This document shows positions 60,717 to 64,000 of a DNA stretch of 64,000 bases, piece by piece. The position numbers and the translations under genes are program-made. This DNA is from Planctomycetota bacterium (GTDB lineage Bacteria; Planctomycetota; Phycisphaerae; UBA1845; UTPLA1). How positions within the stretch are numbered: the stretch's first letter is position 1; each line of letters begins with the position of its first letter. The notes under the pieces were generated by a model. It was not told where the DNA came from, searched no databases, and saw only the letters and a list, made by a program, of their open reading frames with translations. The stretch spans positions 1-64,000 of the forward strand of contig JACRIM010000003.1 of NCBI GenBank assembly GCA_016235815.1. The letters run 5' to 3'.

Positions 60717-60751
60717 CTATCGATCATAATATCACTATTCATGATCGATAG
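60717..60751. promoter_or_regulatory. Palindromic operator upstream of fic
   Basis: CTATCGATCAT (60717-60727) and its exact reverse complement ATGATCGATAG (60741-60751), 13 bases apart. On the minus strand the spacer contains GATATTAT, a -10-like box, and the palindrome starts 19 bases before the fic ATG. This is the expected position for an autorepressor site bound by the Fic winged helix. Confidence 0.7.
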
Positions 60752-60878
60752 CTATCCATCCCATCGCTCAAAGAGAGTGCTGCTGTTGAATCGTGTTGGG
60801 CCTGACGTTTTGCCGCACATTCCGGCGGCATGACAACCGCCGACCTTGTCCGTGCCCGGCTCCAATACAATTCGCTTC

Positions 60879-61958
60879 ATGGATGCCCGACAACTCCACA
60901 AACGTCTCGCCGACGCCACGGCCGAGTCGCTACCGGCCGGTGCGGCGATCGTCTGCGCTGTCTCGGGCGGTGTTGACTCCGTCGCCATGCTTCACGGGCT
61001 TGTCGCGGTGAATGAAATCCATGAGCGGCGGTGGCGGCTGCATGTGGCACACCTCGATCATGGACTGCGCGAGGCCTCGGGCGGCGACAGTCGTTTTGTG
61101 GAATCGCTTGCGAAGTCGCTGGGGCTTCCGTACACGCAGCAATCATCCGACATTCGCGGGGAGGCCAAGCGGGCGCGCAGGGGCATCGAAGAGACCGCGC
61201 GGCGCATTCGTTACGATTTTCTCGAATGCGTCGCCTGCGAGATTGGCGCAGCACACATCTGCGTCGCCCATCACGCCGACGATCAGGCCGAGACGGTGCT
61301 GCATCGCATTCTTCGGGGCACGGGCATTCGCGGGCTTGCCGGGATGGCCGCCGCGCGTCCGATTCGGGAGGGCAGCGACATTCAGCTTGTCCGGCCCGTG
61401 CTTTCGTTCTGTCGCCGCGAATTGCAATCGTATCTCGAAACTCGTGGCGTAGACTGGCGGCACGATGAAACCAACGACGATCCCGACGCCGCAACACGCA
61501 ACACAATTCGCCATGACCTCCTGCCGAAACTCTGCGACGCCGTGAACCCCGAGGCCGCCGCCGCACTTATCCGCCTCGCTGAACACGCACGTCGATGCGA
61601 CGAGGCCATTCGCCAATTCGCGCTCGATGCCCTGCGGCATATGCATGTCGATGAATCTCCCGGTTCGGTTCGCCTTGCCGCCGCGTCTGTCGCGGGCCTG
61701 CCGACCGCCGTGCAGAGCGAGATTGTCACCATCCTTCTCGATCGAGTCGCCGCATCGCGCAAGGAGATCGGCCTTGAGCGCATCGACGCCGTCCTGGCCC
61801 TCATCGGTGGCGGCGATCACAAGCGGCATATTGAGCTTCCGGGTGGAGTCGCCGCCACGCGCCAGGGCAAATGGTTCACCCTGGCGTGCATTGCAACCGA
61901 CAACAGGGCCGCCCTCGAATCAACACGCGACTCCGCGCACAATCCAACGCCGCGATGA
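60879..61958 (+). CDS. tilS: tRNA(Ile)-lysidine synthetase
   Basis: A 359-residue TilS. The PP-loop ATP motif is IVCAVSGGVDSVAMLHGL, followed by LHVAHLDHGLREASGGDSRF and ICVAHHADDQAETVLHRILR (with GTGIRGLAGM), RPVLSFCRREL and DETNDDPDAATRNTIRHDLL. It modifies C34 of the AUA tRNA. Start at 60879 with a TACAAT box (60866-60871) seven bases before it, suggesting a leaderless mRNA. Its stop overlaps the next gene as ATGA. Confidence 0.93.
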   Translation: MDARQLHKRLADATAESLPAGAAIVCAVSGGVDSVAMLHGLVAVNEIHERRWRLHVAHLDHGLREASGGDSRFVESLAKSLGLPYTQQSSDIRGEAKRARRGIEETARRIRYDFLECVACEIGAAHICVAHHADDQAETVLHRILRGTGIRGLAGMAAARPIREGSDIQLVRPVLSFCRRELQSYLETRGVDWRHDETNDDPDAATRNTIRHDLLPKLCDAVNPEAAAALIRLAEHARRCDEAIRQFALDALRHMHVDESPGSVRLAAASVAGLPTAVQSEIVTILLDRVAASRKEIGLERIDAVLALIGGGDHKRHIELPGGVAATRQGKWFTLACIATDNRAALESTRDSAHNPTPR

Positions 61959-63256
61959 GAGAGCGCACCACCGAATCCAATTCATCCGGCCCCTACCGCC
62001 GCCGACTCACGATGATCGTCCTCGCCGGCCTCCTCGCCCGCGGCGCGGTCATCGTCTACGCCGGCCAGCATCCGAAGACATTCGACTTCCCTGATTCGCA
62101 CCGCTACTTCACCGTGGCCCGCAACATCGCCGCCGGGCTTGGGCCGATCGACTCGCCGACGGTCCGCGCAGGGACCGATCCGATCTATCCCGGCTTGCTC
62201 TCTGTGGGCGTCTGGTTTGGCCTGACCGCCGATGATCAGTTGATGCGCTGGGCGCAGCTCATCAACACCGCGACGGGCGTGGCATCCATCGGTGTTCTGG
62301 CCTCGCTGGCTCGGAAACTCTTCAGCGAACGTGTCGCGCTCATCTGTGCCGCCATCGTCGCGGTTGATCCGATTACATTGTTCTTCAATGCGCTCGCGCT
62401 AACAGAGACGCTCTACTCGACACTTTTGGTCTTTGGTGTCTACCTGCTAATTCCGGGCGGAAAGAACAAATCCCAGCCAAATACTGTTGGCGTGGGTCAA
62501 TGGGCATGGGGTGGCGAGCACATGGAACAGACCATTGCATCAATGCGCGGAGTGTTCTTGGCATCGGGTGTTTTAGGTATTTCCGCACTTACGAGAAGCA
62601 GTGGTCTGCTTTTCCCTTTCTTGCTTTGGGTGGTGTTGTGGAATTGCTTTGCACCCACATTTCGGCGTGTCGTGTTCGCCCTATTCTTCTCGATTCTGTT
62701 TGGTGTGATCCTTGCGCCCACAATGGTGCGCAACCTTCATTTCTTTCACACTTTTATTCCCGTTCGTGTCGGCTCGGGCGCGAGCCTTATGGAGGCGCTT
62801 GGCCCATGGGCCGACGGCGCGCCGGGTATGGATCGCATCGTGTATCCGACCTTTCCGCCGAATGCGAACGAGCATGAGCGCGACCAAATCTGTCGCGACG
62901 CCGCCATCGAGTGGGCAAAGCAAAACCCGGGCCGCGTCCTCAGCCTCGCGTGGACCAAGTTCTGTCGGACATGGTCCATCACTATTAACGCCTCTGACTA
63001 TTCGTCCGTCGCTTACAAACTGGTCGGCTGGCTGACGGTTGCGCCGGTGTTCGCGCTGGCCATCGCCGGTGTCGTGATGCTCCGTCGAAATGTCGCCACG
63101 CTTGCGTTATTGCTTGCGCCCGCGGCGTACTTTACGATCCTGCACATGATTTTCGTCGGATCCGTCCGGTACCGAATGCCGGCGATGCCGTTTGTCTTCA
63201 TCCTCGCCGCGTTCGCACTCAGCCGACTCTTCGACCGCAAGGCCGCGAATGTCTGA
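61955..63256 (+). CDS. GT-C type membrane glycosyltransferase (ArnT-like)
   Basis: A 433-residue polytopic protein. The first periplasmic loop has the acidic motif FDFPDSHRYFTVARNIAAGL and GTDPIYPGLL, typical of GT-C (ArnT/PMT/dolichyl-phosphate-sugar) enzymes; then about ten helices (VALICAAIVAVDPITLFFNA, LLFPFLLWVVLWNCF, ALAIAGVVMLRRNVATLALL). It should transfer a sugar from a lipid carrier to a glycolipid or protein. Start overlaps the tilS stop (ATGA at 61955-61958), so it is translated with tilS. Confidence 0.8.
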   Translation: MRERTTESNSSGPYRRRLTMIVLAGLLARGAVIVYAGQHPKTFDFPDSHRYFTVARNIAAGLGPIDSPTVRAGTDPIYPGLLSVGVWFGLTADDQLMRWAQLINTATGVASIGVLASLARKLFSERVALICAAIVAVDPITLFFNALALTETLYSTLLVFGVYLLIPGGKNKSQPNTVGVGQWAWGGEHMEQTIASMRGVFLASGVLGISALTRSSGLLFPFLLWVVLWNCFAPTFRRVVFALFFSILFGVILAPTMVRNLHFFHTFIPVRVGSGASLMEALGPWADGAPGMDRIVYPTFPPNANEHERDQICRDAAIEWAKQNPGRVLSLAWTKFCRTWSITINASDYSSVAYKLVGWLTVAPVFALAIAGVVMLRRNVATLALLLAPAAYFTILHMIFVGSVRYRMPAMPFVFILAAFALSRLFDRKAANV

Positions 63257-64000
63257 TTCACCCATCATGCGCTCCTTCAAACCCACCGTCGCCCAGCCGC
63301 GGCGGCCCGGCCTGCGCCGCATGATCGAGGAGCGCGCCTGGGTGCGGCACCCGGTCTCGACGACGCGGCAGCGCGTGTCGTTCATCTTGCTGTGTCTGCT
63401 CGTCGCCGGGTTCGCGTCGTATCTTTACAACACGCGCGACGAGGCGATACGCCAGCGCGTCATCGCCATTCTGGAGGATGCCACGGCCGGCGAGGTGAAG
63501 GTCAGGCAGGCGCACTTTCGCATGTTCGGCGGCATTTCGCTCGATCACATGCAGATCTCGGTGCCGTATGACGAACAGCTCGACCCCGCCGCGAAGGACC
63601 CTTTTGCCCGGCAGATTTTTTCCGCCAGTTCGGTCACGCTCATTCACAACCCGTGGCGCTTGCTCATCGGGACATTGACGATCGAGCACATCATCGCGGC
63701 CGAGCCGACCATCACGCTGGTTCACAACGTGGACACGGGCCTGCGCAACTGGCAACTGTTGGCGCGGCCGGATAAGCCCCGCGATCCCAGGAAGCCGCCC
63801 GCCAACCGCCCGCGGATCACCATTCGCTCGGCAAAGGCCGTCGCCGTCAGCGTGCATTCCGACGGTCTGCGCGAATGGCGGACGGAAGAACTGGATGCCG
63901 ACATCCGCCCGCAGGCACAAAACGACACCGGCTACTTCATCGAGATGCGCCGCACCAGCGACCCGGCCGAGCGGACGACGGTGGTGTTTGATCCGACGAC
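63249..64000 (+). CDS. AsmA/TamB-like envelope protein, partial at window end
   Basis: An open frame from ATG 63249 (overlapping the previous stop by 8 bases, ATGTCTGA) to the end of the window, 250 codons and still open. It begins MSDSPIMRSFKPTVAQPRRP, has one membrane helix at about 49-66 (FILLCLLVAGFASYLY), and then the N-terminal AsmA-like pattern: ATAGEVKVRQAHFRMFGGIS, LIHNPWRLLIGTLTIEHIIA and TGLRNWQLLARP. AsmA-like proteins bridge inner and outer membrane for phospholipid transport. Third gene of the tilS operon. Confidence 0.8.
   Translation, partial: MSDSPIMRSFKPTVAQPRRPGLRRMIEERAWVRHPVSTTRQRVSFILLCLLVAGFASYLYNTRDEAIRQRVIAILEDATAGEVKVRQAHFRMFGGISLDHMQISVPYDEQLDPAAKDPFARQIFSASSVTLIHNPWRLLIGTLTIEHIIAAEPTITLVHNVDTGLRNWQLLARPDKPRDPRKPPANRPRITIRSAKAVAVSVHSDGLREWRTEELDADIRPQAQNDTGYFIEMRRTSDPAERTTVVFDPT

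Noticed and set aside
1-64000. tRNA or rRNA genes
   Set aside because: I looked for cloverleaf-like stretches ending in GGTTCRANYCC and for 16S/23S core words in the gaps and found none; a covariance-model scan would be needed to be sure.

Overview
The window looks like a chromosomal segment of a GC-rich planctomycete (Planctomycetota, perhaps Phycisphaerae-like). The grounds are secreted propeller, Ig-like and subtilisin proteins ending in dockerin-type calcium repeats, a membrane protein with a CxxCGYxLxG zinc ribbon, a DUF1460 lipoprotein, ThiD2-ThiE fusion architecture, lipid A-type genes (lpxB and an LpxL-like acyltransferase), and many dispersed short-unit repeats. This assignment is inference from gene content; no rRNA or tRNA gene was found to fix it.

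Layout. 1-4.9 kb: a hairpin array, a secreted SUMF1-type protein, a small lipoprotein, a PIN-domain toxin overlapping a 267-residue partner, then repeat-rich DNA. 5-11.3 kb: a TMTC-like membrane protein with TPRs, then an operon alaS / 110-residue protein / nucleotidyltransferase. The alaS reading frame carries a complete REP-associated Y1 transposase (RAYT) flanked by perfect inverted REP copies. 11.5-19.4 kb: thiE, an orphan antitoxin-like gene, a Xer recombinase, cell-wall and lipid enzymes, an M3 peptidase and a DUF4097 lipoprotein. 19.5-24.8 kb: a restriction-modification operon on the minus strand (81-residue protein, two complementary N6-adenine methyltransferase halves, a 114-residue protein, and a helicase with an N-terminal GIY-YIG/T5orf172 domain). 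24.8-28.1 kb: low-complexity DNA, two perfect parS sites, parB, a HEAT-like membrane protein and a DedA protein. A 51-bp inverted repeat brackets this block.

28.2-46.9 kb is an exported-protein region: a WD-like propeller with dockerin, a GH27 alpha-galactosidase lipoprotein, an S9 peptidase, an Asp-box propeller lipoprotein, an OPT transporter, a GNAT-like protein and two subtilisins with dockerin repeats. They suggest extracellular degradation of polysaccharide and peptides followed by oligopeptide uptake. 47-53.4 kb: a GmhB-type phosphatase, lipoproteins, a HTH-receiver regulator followed by an HDOD protein, and two secreted proteins of unknown role. 53.6-64 kb is housekeeping: lpxB, rpsB, tsf, pyrH (with an inverted membrane-protein gene between tsf and pyrH), rlmN, a Fic AMPylase with a palindromic operator, and tilS coupled to a glycosyltransferase and an AsmA-like gene cut by the window end.

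Most notable: the alaS-RAYT nested gene and its REP families; the parS pair before a parB without parA; the split-methyltransferase R-M operon; a long overlap of two conserved coding frames behind alaS; and a repeated promoter layout (TANNAT-like box 6-10 nt before the start codon) that predicts leaderless mRNAs.
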